Of a stretch of 64,000 nt of DNA, positions 18,759 through 26,637 are shown piece by piece (position 1 is the stretch's first letter; every line of letters starts with the position of its first letter). Below the pieces are notes generated by a model, which ran no database searches, was not told where the DNA came from, and worked only from the letters and a program-made list of their open reading frames with translations. Position numbers and translations under genes: made by a program. Source of the stretch: Blastococcus_B deserti (GTDB lineage: Bacteria; Actinomycetota; Actinomycetes; Mycobacteriales; Geodermatophilaceae). The DNA is taken from contig NZ_JBHUHP010000001.1 of NCBI RefSeq assembly GCF_042682525.1, positions 248,001 to 312,000 on the forward strand. The letters are read 5' to 3'.

Positions 18759-19385
18759 GTGGCCCGTTACACCGGAGCCGACTGCCGCATGTGCCGGCGC
18801 GAGAAGATGAAGCTGTTCCTCAAGGGCAGCAAGTGCGAGTCCCCGAAGTGCCCGATCGAGATCCGGCCGTACCCGCCGGGCGAGCACGGCCGTGGCCGCA
18901 GCAAGGACAGCGAGTACCTGCTCCAGCTCCGTGAGAAGCAGAAGGCCCGCCGCATCTACGGCGTCCTCGAGAAGCAGTTCCGCGGGTACTACGAGGAGGC
19001 CAACCGCAAGACCGGCAAGACCGGTGAGGTCCTCCTCCAGATCCTGGAGTCGCGGCTGGACAACGTCGTCTACCGGGCCGGCTTCGCCGAGTCCCGCGAC
19101 ATGGCCCGCCAGCTGGTCCGCCACGGCCACATCCGCGTCAACGGCCGCAAGGTGGACATCCCGTCCTACCGGGTGAGCGAGAACGACATCATCGAGGTCG
19201 CCGAGAAGTCGCGCCGGATGCTGCCGTTCGAGATCGCCCAGGCCCGCGCCGGCGAGCGGCCCGTGCCGCCGTGGCTGGAGGTCATCAGCAGCCAGCTGCG
19301 CGTGCTCGTGCACAGCATCCCGGCCCGTCAGGTCATCGACACCCCGGTCCAGGAGCAGCTGATCGTGGAGCTCTACTCCAAGTAA
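18759..19385 (+). CDS. rpsD: 30S ribosomal protein S4, zinc (C+) form
   Basis: Primary 16S 5-prime-domain binder and assembly initiator. 208 aa. The N-terminus carries CRMCRREKMKLFLKGSKCES with a further PKC, a four-Cys zinc site; the mycobacterial S4 lacks these cysteines. The S4 RNA-binding domain is SRLDNVVYRAGFAESRDMAR and VRHGHIRVNGRKVDIPSYRV. GTG start after an AGGAG ribosome binding site. Confidence 0.97.
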   Translation: MARYTGADCRMCRREKMKLFLKGSKCESPKCPIEIRPYPPGEHGRGRSKDSEYLLQLREKQKARRIYGVLEKQFRGYYEEANRKTGKTGEVLLQILESRLDNVVYRAGFAESRDMARQLVRHGHIRVNGRKVDIPSYRVSENDIIEVAEKSRRMLPFEIAQARAGERPVPPWLEVISSQLRVLVHSIPARQVIDTPVQEQLIVELYSK

Positions 19386-19400
19386 GCAGAAGGACCCCAC

Positions 19401-19460
19401 GAAGGACCCCCCGCCCCCCACCGCTCGCACGCTCGCGGTGGGACCCTGCGAGGGGGCCAC
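19401..19460 (+). repeat. Palindromic element, copy 7 (rpsD-rpoA)
   Basis: GAAGGACC, a C/G outer arm, CCCCCC, inner hairpin ACCGCTCGCACGCTCGCGGT, then CGAGGGGGCC. Starts 15 bases after the rpsD stop. The tail GGCCACGG departs from the consensus. Lies in the 168-base rpsD-rpoA gap. Confidence 0.75.
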
Positions 19461-19553
19461 GGCTCCGGCGGGCGGACAGATGCCCGCCGGAGCCCGCACC
19501 ACCCCCTCACGGCGTCATATGGCGGGCGCCGGAGGACCCGAAGGAGAACCACC

Positions 19554-20618
19554 ATGCTCATCGCACAGCGCCCCACCCTGACCGAGGAGACGATCTCCGA
19601 GCAGCGCTCGCGGTTCGTCATCGAGCCGCTCGAGCCGGGCTTCGGTTACACCCTCGGCAACTCCCTGCGCCGCACGCTCCTCTCCTCGATCCCCGGCGCT
19701 GCTGTCACCAGCATCCGCATCGAGGGCACCCTGCACGAGTTCACGACCGTGCCGGGCGTCAAGGAGGACGTCACCGAGATCATCCTGAACCTCAAGGGCC
19801 TGGTCGTCAGCTCCGACTCCGACGAGCCGGTGACCATGTACCTGCGCAAGCAGGGCCCCGGTGAGGTGACCGCCGCGGACATCGCGCCGCCGGCCGGTGT
19901 CGAGGTGCACAACCCCGACCTGCACATCGCGACCCTCAACGGCAAGGGGCGGCTCGAGATCGAGCTGGTCGTCGAGCGGGGCCGCGGCTACGTGCCGGCG
20001 CCGCAGAACAAGCAGCCCGGCCAGGAGATCGGCCGCATCCCGGTCGACTCGATCTACTCGCCGGTCCTCAAGGTCACCTACGCCGTCGAGGCGACCCGCG
20101 TCGAGCAGCGCACCGACTTCGACCGCCTCGTGGTCGACGTCGAGACCAAGCCGTCGATCGCCCCGCGCGACGCCATCGCGTCCGCCGGCTCGACGCTGGT
20201 CGAGCTGTTCGGCCTCCTGCGGGAGCTCAACGTCGAGGCCGAGGGCATCGAGGTCGGGCCGAGCCCGGCCGAGGCCGCGGACATCGCGAACTTCTCGATG
20301 CCGATCGAGGACATGGACCTCACCGTCCGGTCCTACAACTGCCTCAAGCGCGAGGGCGTGCACACCGTCGGGGAGCTCGTCACCCGCTCGGAGGCCGACC
20401 TGCTCGACATCCGCAACTTCGGGGCCAAGTCGATCGACGAGGTCAAGATGAAGCTGGCGGCCATGGGTCTCGCGCTCAAGGACAGCCCGCCCGGGTTCAT
20501 CCCCACCTCCGTCGAGAGCTACGACGAGGGCTACGAGACCGACGCCTACCAGCAGCACGGGTACGACGCCGAGGTCGAGTACAGCGACGGCTCCTACCAG
20601 GAGACCGAGCAGCTCTAG
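19554..20618 (+). CDS. rpoA: RNA polymerase alpha subunit
   Basis: Scaffold for RNA polymerase assembly and contact for UP elements and activators. 354 aa. The N-terminal dimerisation domain contains GFGYTLGNSLRRTLLSSIPG; the C-terminal domain (from about 245) contains the helix-hairpin-helix EADLLDIRNFGAKSIDEVK. An acidic Tyr-rich tail ends the protein. ATG follows GAAGGAGAACC. Confidence 0.98.
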   Translation: MLIAQRPTLTEETISEQRSRFVIEPLEPGFGYTLGNSLRRTLLSSIPGAAVTSIRIEGTLHEFTTVPGVKEDVTEIILNLKGLVVSSDSDEPVTMYLRKQGPGEVTAADIAPPAGVEVHNPDLHIATLNGKGRLEIELVVERGRGYVPAPQNKQPGQEIGRIPVDSIYSPVLKVTYAVEATRVEQRTDFDRLVVDVETKPSIAPRDAIASAGSTLVELFGLLRELNVEAEGIEVGPSPAEAADIANFSMPIEDMDLTVRSYNCLKREGVHTVGELVTRSEADLLDIRNFGAKSIDEVKMKLAAMGLALKDSPPGFIPTSVESYDEGYETDAYQQHGYDAEVEYSDGSYQETEQL

Positions 20619-20648
20619 AAGGACGCCGTGCCAGCGCCCGCAGGGGCC

Positions 20649-20679
20649 GCCGGGCGGTGGGGTCCACCCGCCGCCCGGC
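20649..20679 (+). terminator. Strong hairpin after rpoA
   Basis: GCCGGGCGGTGGG (20649-20661) pairs with CCCGCCGCCCGGC (20667-20679), one G-U wobble in 13 pairs, five-base loop. It is 30 bases after the rpoA stop and 121 before rplQ, with no U-tract. Probably lowers rplQ expression relative to rpoA. Confidence 0.5.
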
Positions 20680-20800
20680 GCCCGCCCCCGGGCGGCCACA
20701 CTGGACGTGAGCACCACCGCACCACCAGCACGACCCGGACGACGCACCACCACGGATGCAGCCGAGCACGCAGCGCACGGCCGCTCGAGGAAGGACCGAC

Positions 20801-21445
20801 ATGCCCACCCCCACCAAGGGCCCCCGTCTCGGCGGGTCCCCCTCGCACGAGCGGCTGATGCTGGCCAACCTGGCCACCTCGCTGTTCGAGCACGGGCGGA
20901 TCACGACCACCGAGACGAAGGCGAAGCGCCTGCGTCCCCTGGCCGAGAAGCTGGTGACCTTCGCCAAGCGCGGTGACCTGCACGCGCGTCGTCAGGTCAT
21001 GACGACCATCCGGGACAAGGACGTCGTCCACACCCTCTTCGCCGAGATCGGCCCCCGCTACGAGAACCGGCCCGGTGGCTACACCCGGATCACCAAGGTC
21101 GGTCCCCGCAAGGGCGACAACGCGCCGATGGCGGTCATCGAGCTGGTCGAGGCCCTGACAGTGGGCCAGCAGGCCGTCGGCGAGGCCGAGCGCGCCCGCG
21201 GCACGACGTTCGCGTCCGGCGCCGGTGCGGCCGCCGCCTCCGGTGAGGTCACGGCCGACGCGCTCGAGGACGCCGACGCCGACGCCGGCGATGCGGTCGC
21301 GACCGACGCCGAGTCCACCGACGCGGAGTCCGGCGACGAGGCGGTCGCCGCGGACGGTGCCGACGCCACCGGGACCGACACCGACGCGGTGGCCGCCGAC
21401 GCGGAGTCGCCGGCCGACGCCGAGGGCACGGACGGCGCCAAGTGA
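20801..21445 (+). CDS. rplQ: 50S ribosomal protein L17 with acidic tail
   Basis: Surrounds the polypeptide exit tunnel. The L17 core (about residues 1-125) has MPTPTKGPRLGGSPSHERLM, SLFEHGRITTTETKAKRLRP and RPGGYTRITKVGPRKGDNAP. From residue 145 or so the protein is an Ala/Asp/Glu repeat-like tail (DADAGDAVATDAESTDAESG), giving 214 aa against about 120-190 in relatives. ATG 20801 after GAGGAAGGA. Stop overlaps the next ORF (GTGA). Confidence 0.96.
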   Translation: MPTPTKGPRLGGSPSHERLMLANLATSLFEHGRITTTETKAKRLRPLAEKLVTFAKRGDLHARRQVMTTIRDKDVVHTLFAEIGPRYENRPGGYTRITKVGPRKGDNAPMAVIELVEALTVGQQAVGEAERARGTTFASGAGAAAASGEVTADALEDADADAGDAVATDAESTDAESGDEAVAADGADATGTDTDAVAADAESPADAEGTDGAK

Positions 21446-21870
21446 CCGACCCCGAGGCCCCGGTCCCGGCGGACGACAGCGACACGGCGCCCCAGCCGGG
21501 TACCCCGGGCGAGGGCGGCAACGCCGGAGCGGTGGGCGTGCGCGCCGGTGGCGGCGACCAGGGGGCGACCCTCGAGGGCGAGACCACGGGCCCCGGTGGG
21601 GACACCTCCCCGGCCGTGACCGACGGCTCGGTCGACCAGGAGGCGCAGCAGGTCGTCACCGACCTGTACAACCCCGACGGTTCGCGCCAGGACGACGGCG
21701 CCGTTGAACCGGAGCCGATCCGGCAGAACGCCGCGATCGTCGACGACCCGGCCCTGTCGCCCGAGCTCGCCGCGGCCGCCGCGGCGGAGATCGAGGCCGC
21801 CGAGCTCAGCGACGCCGCGACCTCAGGCACCCTGTACCAGGGGGGCGACGCCGCTCCCGACCCGCAGTGA
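21442..21870 (+). CDS. Acidic low-complexity protein coupled to rplQ, function unknown
   Basis: 142 aa, GTG start overlapping the rplQ stop. No recognised domain: Asp, Glu, Pro, Gly and Ala dominate, with a short Ala helix-like run (ELAAAAAAEIEAAELSDAA). Composition resembles the acidic tail of L17 just upstream, so it may be a split-off or independently translated disordered tail. No signal peptide or membrane segment. Coding status is supported by the overlap and a long open frame, but in such GC-rich DNA this is not decisive. Confidence 0.5.
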   Translation: MTDPEAPVPADDSDTAPQPGTPGEGGNAGAVGVRAGGGDQGATLEGETTGPGGDTSPAVTDGSVDQEAQQVVTDLYNPDGSRQDDGAVEPEPIRQNAAIVDDPALSPELAAAAAAEIEAAELSDAATSGTLYQGGDAAPDPQ

Positions 21871-21900
21871 GCGGTCGCTGATCGCCACGCAGCACCCCGA

Positions 21901-21932
21901 CGAGCCCGTCACCGGCAACGGTGACGGGCTCG
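21901..21932 (+). promoter_or_regulatory. 14-bp GCAA-loop hairpin ending on the truA start codon
   Basis: CGAGCCCGTCACCG (21901-21914), loop GCAA (21915-21918), CGGTGACGGGCTCG (21919-21932): every base pairs. The last stem base is the G of the truA GTG. GCAA is a GNRA tetraloop. There is no U-tract. It could terminate rplQ-operon transcription or hide the truA initiation region, since no ribosome binding site is free outside the stem. Confidence 0.65.
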
Positions 21933-22726
21933 TGCGTCTTCGACTGGCCGTCAGCTACGACGGCACGCAGCTGCACGGGTGGGCGCGGCAGCCCGGCCAG
22001 CGCACCGTCCAGGGCGAGCTGGAGCAGGCGCTGTCGATGGTGCTGCGCGTCCCGGTGAACCTGACCGTGGCCGGCCGGACCGACGCGGGGGTCCACGCGA
22101 CCGGGCAGGTGGCCCACTGCGACGTATCGGCGGAGGTCTGGCGGGAGCACGAGACCCGCCTCGTGCGGCGGCTGCGCGGCGTGCTGCCGCCCGACATCGC
22201 GGTGCCCGCCGTCGTGCGGGCGCACCCGGACTTCGACGCCCGCTTCAGCGCGCTCGGCAGGCACTACGTCTACCGGCTGACCGACCACCCCTCCGGCCCG
22301 CCACCGCTGCGCCGCGCCGACACGGTGGGGTGGCCCCGGTCCCTGGACGCCGAGGCCATGGCGGAGGCTGCGGGGCTGCTCCTCGGCGAGCACGACTTCG
22401 CCGCCTTCTGCCGGCGCCGCGAGGGAGCGACGACGATCCGCACCCTCCTCGCCCTCGACGTGGTGCGCGAGGGCGGGCTGATCACCGTGGCCGCGTCCGC
22501 CGATGCCTTCTGCCACTCGATGGTCCGCAGCCTCGTCGGGGCGCTCCTCGTCGTGGGCGAGCGCCGGCGCCCGCCGCAGTGGCCGGCCGCCTTGCTCAGC
22601 CGTACCGAGCGGGCCGGCGACGTGCCGGTGGCGCCGGCCGGCGGGCTCACCCTGGTCCACGTCGACTACCCGGTGGACGAGGAGCTCGCCGCCCGTGCCC
22701 TGGTGACCCGCGCCCGGCGCGGCTAG
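21932..22726 (+). CDS. truA: tRNA pseudouridine(38-40) synthase
   Basis: Isomerises uridines 38-40 in the tRNA anticodon stem. 264 aa from GTG 21932, giving MRLRLAVSYDGTQLHGWARQ, the typical N-terminus. The catalytic Asp is in VAGRTDAGVHATGQV (about residues 47-61), and FDARFSALGRHYVYRL and FCHSMVRSLVGALLVVGE are family motifs. No alternative in-frame start gives a conserved N-terminus. Downstream of rplQ as in many actinobacteria. Confidence 0.93.
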   Translation: MRLRLAVSYDGTQLHGWARQPGQRTVQGELEQALSMVLRVPVNLTVAGRTDAGVHATGQVAHCDVSAEVWREHETRLVRRLRGVLPPDIAVPAVVRAHPDFDARFSALGRHYVYRLTDHPSGPPPLRRADTVGWPRSLDAEAMAEAAGLLLGEHDFAAFCRRREGATTIRTLLALDVVREGGLITVAASADAFCHSMVRSLVGALLVVGERRRPPQWPAALLSRTERAGDVPVAPAGGLTLVHVDYPVDEELAARALVTRARRG

Positions 22727-23394
22727 CCGCCACGCGCGGCCGCGACCGCCTGCGCGAGCGGGGTCGGGCCGCCGGTCAGTTCCAGCACGGTGCCGTCGAG
22801 GTCGGCGTCCAGGAGGGCCACCACGACCGCGGCGACGTCGTCCCGCGGGACGCTGCCGCGCTCCACCTGGCGCCCCAGGCTGACCCGGCCGGTCCCGGGG
22901 TCGTCGGTGAGCCCGCCGGGCCGCAGCACCGTCGTCCGGAGGGCGGACCGCGCGAGCAGGTCCTGCTCGGCCGCGAGCTTGGCCCGGAGGTAGGCGGTGA
23001 AGACCTCCTCCATCCCCTCGGGACGGCGGCCGTCGGCGACGGCGTCGACGCCCATGGAGGACAGGAGGAGGTAGCGCGTCACCCCCGCCCGCTCGGCGGC
23101 GTCGGCGAGCAGGACGGCGGCCGCCCGGTCGACGGTGTCCTTGCGCGCCGCTCCGCTGCCCGGGCCGGCCCCCGCGGCGAAGACCACGGCATCGGCGCCG
23201 GAGAGCGCGGCCGCCACCTCGTCGGCCGAGGCCGCCTCCAGGTCGAGGACCGCCGGCTCCACCCCGTCGGCGACCAGGTCGGCCGGGTGGGCCGGATTGC
23301 GCACGATGCCGACGACGGTGTCGCCACGGGCGGACAGCAGGCGGCCCAGGCGGCGGGCGACCTGCCCGTGGGCCCCGGCGATGACGATGCGCAC
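22723..23394 (-). CDS. NAD(P)-binding NmrA/atypical SDR-family protein
   Basis: 223 aa. N-terminal Rossmann motif GAHGQVARRLG at about residues 7-17, then ADAVVFAAGAG and YLLLSSMGVD, the pattern of extended or atypical short-chain dehydrogenases that bind NAD(P)H. Substrate unknown; many such proteins act as redox sensors or epimerase-like reductases. Convergent with truA, with the two stops overlapping by four bases. Confidence 0.85.
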   Translation of the reverse strand: MRIVIAGAHGQVARRLGRLLSARGDTVVGIVRNPAHPADLVADGVEPAVLDLEAASADEVAAALSGADAVVFAAGAGPGSGAARKDTVDRAAAVLLADAAERAGVTRYLLLSSMGVDAVADGRRPEGMEEVFTAYLRAKLAAEQDLLARSALRTTVLRPGGLTDDPGTGRVSLGRQVERGSVPRDDVAAVVVALLDADLDGTVLELTGGPTPLAQAVAAARGG

Positions 23395-23443
23395 GCAAGC
23401 CGCCCTACCCGCCGGAGGGGCGGCCCCACACAGGTGCGCCGGC

Positions 23444-24067
23444 TCAGCCCCCGGGGTGCACGTCGATGACGATCCGGCCCGGGTCGGTCAATGCGTAGGC
23501 ACGGAACGGCAGCTGGCCGCCGTGGATGCCGATCAGGACCTCCTCGTTGCCGCCGGAGAAGCCCGTCGTCCGGGCCTCGACGATCGGCCCGGGGTTCGCC
23601 GAGACCCGCGACCGCGACTGCCCGCTCGGCGGCGTGCCGGTCCGCAGCCGGACCCGCAGGACCGCGTCACCGGCGACGTCGACCGGCGCGCCGTCCGGGC
23701 CGACGGCCTCGGCGTAGCCGACGGTCCACTCGGGGACGCCGTTGCCGCCGAGGTCCACGACCAGCCGGGACAGGCCGTTCTGCCCGGTGAGCCGGAGACC
23801 CTTGATGTGCATCTGACCTGCCTGATCGTCGTCGGAGCCGGGCTGGGCCGGGCCGCCGTCCTCGCCGGTGTCGGCGGGGGACGAGGCGTCCGGGGACTGC
23901 GCGTCGGTGGGAACGGGGACCGAGGACGGGGCCGGTGCGCTGCTGGGGGGCGCCGGCGCCGAGGTCGTCGGTCCTGCGGGACTGGCGACGCCCGGCGTCA
24001 CGTCGGTGCAGGCGGTCATGAGCACGGCCGCGGACGCCAGCGCGACGAGACGGGAACGGTGGGGCAT
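23444..24067 (-). CDS. Putative lipoprotein with AMIN-like domain
   Basis: 207 aa from ATG at 24067, preceded by GGAGAGG. Signal sequence MPHRSRLVALASAAVLMTAC ends in a lipobox-like Cys20, followed by a Pro/Ser/Ala linker of about 60 residues. The C-terminal 125 residues (LRLTGQNGLSRLVVDLGG to PGRIVIDVHPGG) resemble the actinobacterial AMIN-like domain of exported proteins. Probably anchored on the outer face of the membrane; function unknown. Confidence 0.75.
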   Translation of the reverse strand: MPHRSRLVALASAAVLMTACTDVTPGVASPAGPTTSAPAPPSSAPAPSSVPVPTDAQSPDASSPADTGEDGGPAQPGSDDDQAGQMHIKGLRLTGQNGLSRLVVDLGGNGVPEWTVGYAEAVGPDGAPVDVAGDAVLRVRLRTGTPPSGQSRSRVSANPGPIVEARTTGFSGGNEEVLIGIHGGQLPFRAYALTDPGRIVIDVHPGG

Positions 24068-24104
24068 CGGTCCTCTCCTGCGGGGGTGGGCCGAGGCTAA
24101 CGGC

Positions 24105-24749
24105 TCAACCGGGTTCCGTGGGGGGCTGGAAGCGCGGCAGCACCGGCGGACGGGGTCGCGCCTCCTCGGAGGGTGGGGCCAGGGCGCGGGCACGGGCCAG
24201 GTCGGCCGGGGTGTCGCAGTCCAGCCACGGTGGCGGCCGGCCGGGTGCCACGATTGGCCGCAGGCGGCGGACGGCCAGCGGCGCGAGCACCCTGCGGAGG
24301 GACGTCGGCCCGGTAGCAGCGGCGACGGCCGATCGGAGGGCCGCCGTCCGCCAGGCACCCAGCAGGTACTGGTCGCGGCCGGAGTCGTCGACCACCAGGA
24401 CGCCGTCGCCGGTGAGGCTCTCCCGGAGCCGACGCACCAGGTCCGCGGTCACGAACGGCAGGTCCCCGGCGAGCACGACGACGACCTCGGTGCCGACCTC
24501 GGCCAGCCCGGCGCGGACGGCGGCCACCGGGCCACCGCGGGGTGGCTGCTCCCGGACGACGACGACACCAGGGGGAACCGGCTGCGGGGGGCCCACGACG
24601 ATCCGCTCGTCGGCGTCGCGGACCGCGGCCAGGACGGTCGCGAGCATCGGTCGGCCACCCACGACCAGCTGCGGCTTGGCCTGCCCGCCCAGGCGGGCCG
24701 CCTTGCCGCCCGCCAGCACCACGGCGGTGTACGGCGGCAGCGGGTCCAC
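24105..24749 (-). CDS. mobA: Molybdenum cofactor guanylyltransferase
   Basis: Adds GMP to molybdopterin to make the MGD cofactor used by formate dehydrogenase-like enzymes. Nucleotidyltransferase motif VLAGGKAARLGGQAKP near the N-terminus, LAGDLPFVTADLV (metal-binding Asp) in the middle, and WLDCDTPADLARA near the end. 214 aa from GTG 24749 (MDPLPPYTAVV). Divergent from fdhD, which also serves formate dehydrogenase. Confidence 0.88.
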   Translation of the reverse strand: MDPLPPYTAVVLAGGKAARLGGQAKPQLVVGGRPMLATVLAAVRDADERIVVGPPQPVPPGVVVVREQPPRGGPVAAVRAGLAEVGTEVVVVLAGDLPFVTADLVRRLRESLTGDGVLVVDDSGRDQYLLGAWRTAALRSAVAAATGPTSLRRVLAPLAVRRLRPIVAPGRPPPWLDCDTPADLARARALAPPSEEARPRPPVLPRFQPPTEPG

Positions 24750-24789
24750 CGCGTCACCGTAGGGCCGGCACGTGGGTACCGTCTCGCGC

Positions 24790-25620
24790 GTGGGACGAGT
24801 CACCAGCCGGACACCGGTGCTGCGCATCCGCGGTCCGCAGCACACCACCCGGCCGGACACGGTCGCGGCCGAGGAGCCGCTGGAGATCCGGCTGGCCGGT
24901 TCACCGCTGGCGGTGACGATGCGGACGCCCGGGGAGGACTTCGACCTGGTGCACGGCTTCCTCGCGACCGAGGGCGTGATCGGCGGGCACGACGACGTCG
25001 CGGGGCTGCGGTACTGCGACTCGGTGGACGCCGACGGCCGCAACACCTACAACGTCGTGGACGTCGACCTCGCGCCTGGCGTGCCGGTCCCGGACACCGG
25101 TCTGGAGCGGAACTTCTACACGTCCAGCTCCTGCGGCGTCTGCGGCAAGGCCAGCATCGACGCGATCCGCACGAAGACGGCCTACGACGTGGCCGCCGAC
25201 GCGGCGCGGGTACCGCTGGAAGTGCTGTTCGCCCTGCCGGACCGGCTGCGTGCCGAGCAGCAGGTGTTCGAGAAGACCGGCGGTCTGCACGCCGCCGGGC
25301 TGTTCACCGCGGCCGGTGAGCTGGTGGCCCTGCGGGAGGACGTCGGGCGGCACAACGCCGTCGACAAGGTGGTCGGTGACGCCGTCCGGACCGGTCGGCT
25401 GCCCCTCTCCGGCCACGTGCTCATGGTCAGCGGCCGGGCCAGCTTTGAGCTGACCCAGAAGGCGGCGATGGCCGGCATCCCGGTGCTGGCCGCGGTCTCG
25501 GCGCCGTCGTCCCTCGCCGTGGAACTGGCCCGCGAGGTCGGTATCACGCTGGTCGGCTTCCTCCGGGGCGACGGCTGCAACGTCTACACCCACCAGGAGC
25601 GCATCGTCCTGCCGGAGTGA
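24790..25620 (+). CDS. fdhD: Formate dehydrogenase accessory sulfurtransferase
   Basis: Transfers sulfur to the Mo-bisPGD cofactor before insertion into formate dehydrogenase. Motifs: EEPLEIRLAGSPLAVTMRTP, the redox CGVCGKASI loop (Cys-X2-Cys), LREDVGRHNAVDKVVG and VSGRASFELTQKAAMAGIPV. 276 aa from GTG 24790 (MGRVTSRTPVLRIRG); another GTG at 24772 would add six residues. 40 bases from the divergent mobA. Confidence 0.94.
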   Translation: MGRVTSRTPVLRIRGPQHTTRPDTVAAEEPLEIRLAGSPLAVTMRTPGEDFDLVHGFLATEGVIGGHDDVAGLRYCDSVDADGRNTYNVVDVDLAPGVPVPDTGLERNFYTSSSCGVCGKASIDAIRTKTAYDVAADAARVPLEVLFALPDRLRAEQQVFEKTGGLHAAGLFTAAGELVALREDVGRHNAVDKVVGDAVRTGRLPLSGHVLMVSGRASFELTQKAAMAGIPVLAAVSAPSSLAVELAREVGITLVGFLRGDGCNVYTHQERIVLPE

Positions 25621-25677
25621 GCGGCCCCGTCCCGCCGCGGGCCTGCGAGGGTGGGGAGGACGGAGTCCTCCCTCAGT
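25621..25677 (-). repeat. Palindromic element, copy 8 (fdhD-mogA)
   Basis: On the minus strand it starts at the mogA stop (TGAGGGAGGAC), has arms TCCGTC and GACGGG, an inner CCTCGCAGGCCCGCGG region, and ends GGCCGCTC at the fdhD stop. It fills the 52-base convergent gap completely and could act as a two-way terminator. Confidence 0.7.
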
Positions 25678-26167
25678 GGTCTCCGCCGCGGAGCTGGCTC
25701 ACGACGTGGGGGAGCAGCGGGCCGAGCACCGCCAGGGCGTCCCGGACGCCCCCGGTCGAGCCCGGCAGGTTGACGATCAGGGTCCGTCCCGCCGTCCCGG
25801 CCAGGCCGCGGGACAGCACCGACGTCGGCACCCCCTGCTCCGCCCCGTACCGGCGCACCGCCTCGGCGATCCCCGGCGCCTCCCGCTCCAGCACCCGGCG
25901 GGTGGCCTCCGGCGTGACGTCGGTGGGCGACAGACCCGTACCCCCGGTCGTCAGCACGACGTCGAAGCGGGCGTCGACCGAGGCGCGCAGCACCGCCTCG
26001 AGCTCGTCGACGTCGTCGGGTCGCAGCCTCGGGCCTTCGACGTCGAAACCGAGGCCCTCCAGGCCCTCGACGAGCAGGCGGCCGCTCCGGTCCTCGTAGA
26101 CGCCGGCGAACGCCCGGTTGGACGCGGTGACCACGACGGCGCGGGCGTCGGCGGGGAGGTCGCTCAT
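25673..26167 (-). CDS. mog: MogA/MoaB-family molybdenum cofactor protein
   Basis: Adenylylates molybdopterin before Mo insertion. 164 aa: ARAVVVTASNRAFAGVYEDR, VLTTGGTGLSPTDVTPEATR (the MoCF signature) and TLIVNLPGSTGGVRDAL. ATG at 26167 overlaps the moaC stop (ATGA). Third gene of moeA-moaC-mog. MogA and MoaB paralogues cannot be told apart here. Confidence 0.9.
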   Translation of the reverse strand: MSDLPADARAVVVTASNRAFAGVYEDRSGRLLVEGLEGLGFDVEGPRLRPDDVDELEAVLRASVDARFDVVLTTGGTGLSPTDVTPEATRRVLEREAPGIAEAVRRYGAEQGVPTSVLSRGLAGTAGRTLIVNLPGSTGGVRDALAVLGPLLPHVVSQLRGGDH

Positions 26168-26637
26168 CTGGTCCACACCCCGCTCTTCCCGCCGGACTTC
26201 CGGAGCAGCCGGACGTCGGTGATCGAGGCCCGTGGGTCGACGGCCTTCACCATGTCGATCATCGTCAACCCGGCGACGGTCACGGCGGTGAGCGCCTCCA
26301 TCTCCACCCCGGTCCGGTCGGCGGTGCGTGCGGTCGCGGTGATGTCGATGCCGTCGTCGGCCACCTCGACGTCGACCGTCACGCCGTGCAGGGCGATCGG
26401 ATGGCACAGCGGCACGAGGTCCGGCGTCCGCTTCGCCCCGGCGATCCCCGCGATCCGCGCGACGGCCACCGCGTCGCCCTTCGGCACGCCCCGCCCGCGC
26501 AGCAGCTCGATCACCTCCGGGCCGACCAGCACCCGCCCGGCCGCGGTCGCCTCCCGGGCGGTGACGGGCTTGGCGCTGACGTCGACCATGCGCGCCGCGC
26601 CGGTCTCGTCGACGTGCGTGAGCCGGGACTCGCTCAT
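26164..26637 (-). CDS. moaC: Cyclic pyranopterin monophosphate synthase
   Basis: Converts the MoaA product 3-prime,8-cyclo-GTP into cyclic pyranopterin monophosphate. 157 aa: LTHVDETGAARMVDVSAKPV, LVPLCHPIALHGV, and VEMEALTAVTVAGLTMIDMV, all conserved MoaC segments, and the C-terminal LLRKSGGKSGVW. Overlaps moeA and mog by four bases each, so the three are translationally coupled. moaA is not in the window. Confidence 0.95.
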   Translation of the reverse strand: MSESRLTHVDETGAARMVDVSAKPVTAREATAAGRVLVGPEVIELLRGRGVPKGDAVAVARIAGIAGAKRTPDLVPLCHPIALHGVTVDVEVADDGIDITATARTADRTGVEMEALTAVTVAGLTMIDMVKAVDPRASITDVRLLRKSGGKSGVWTR

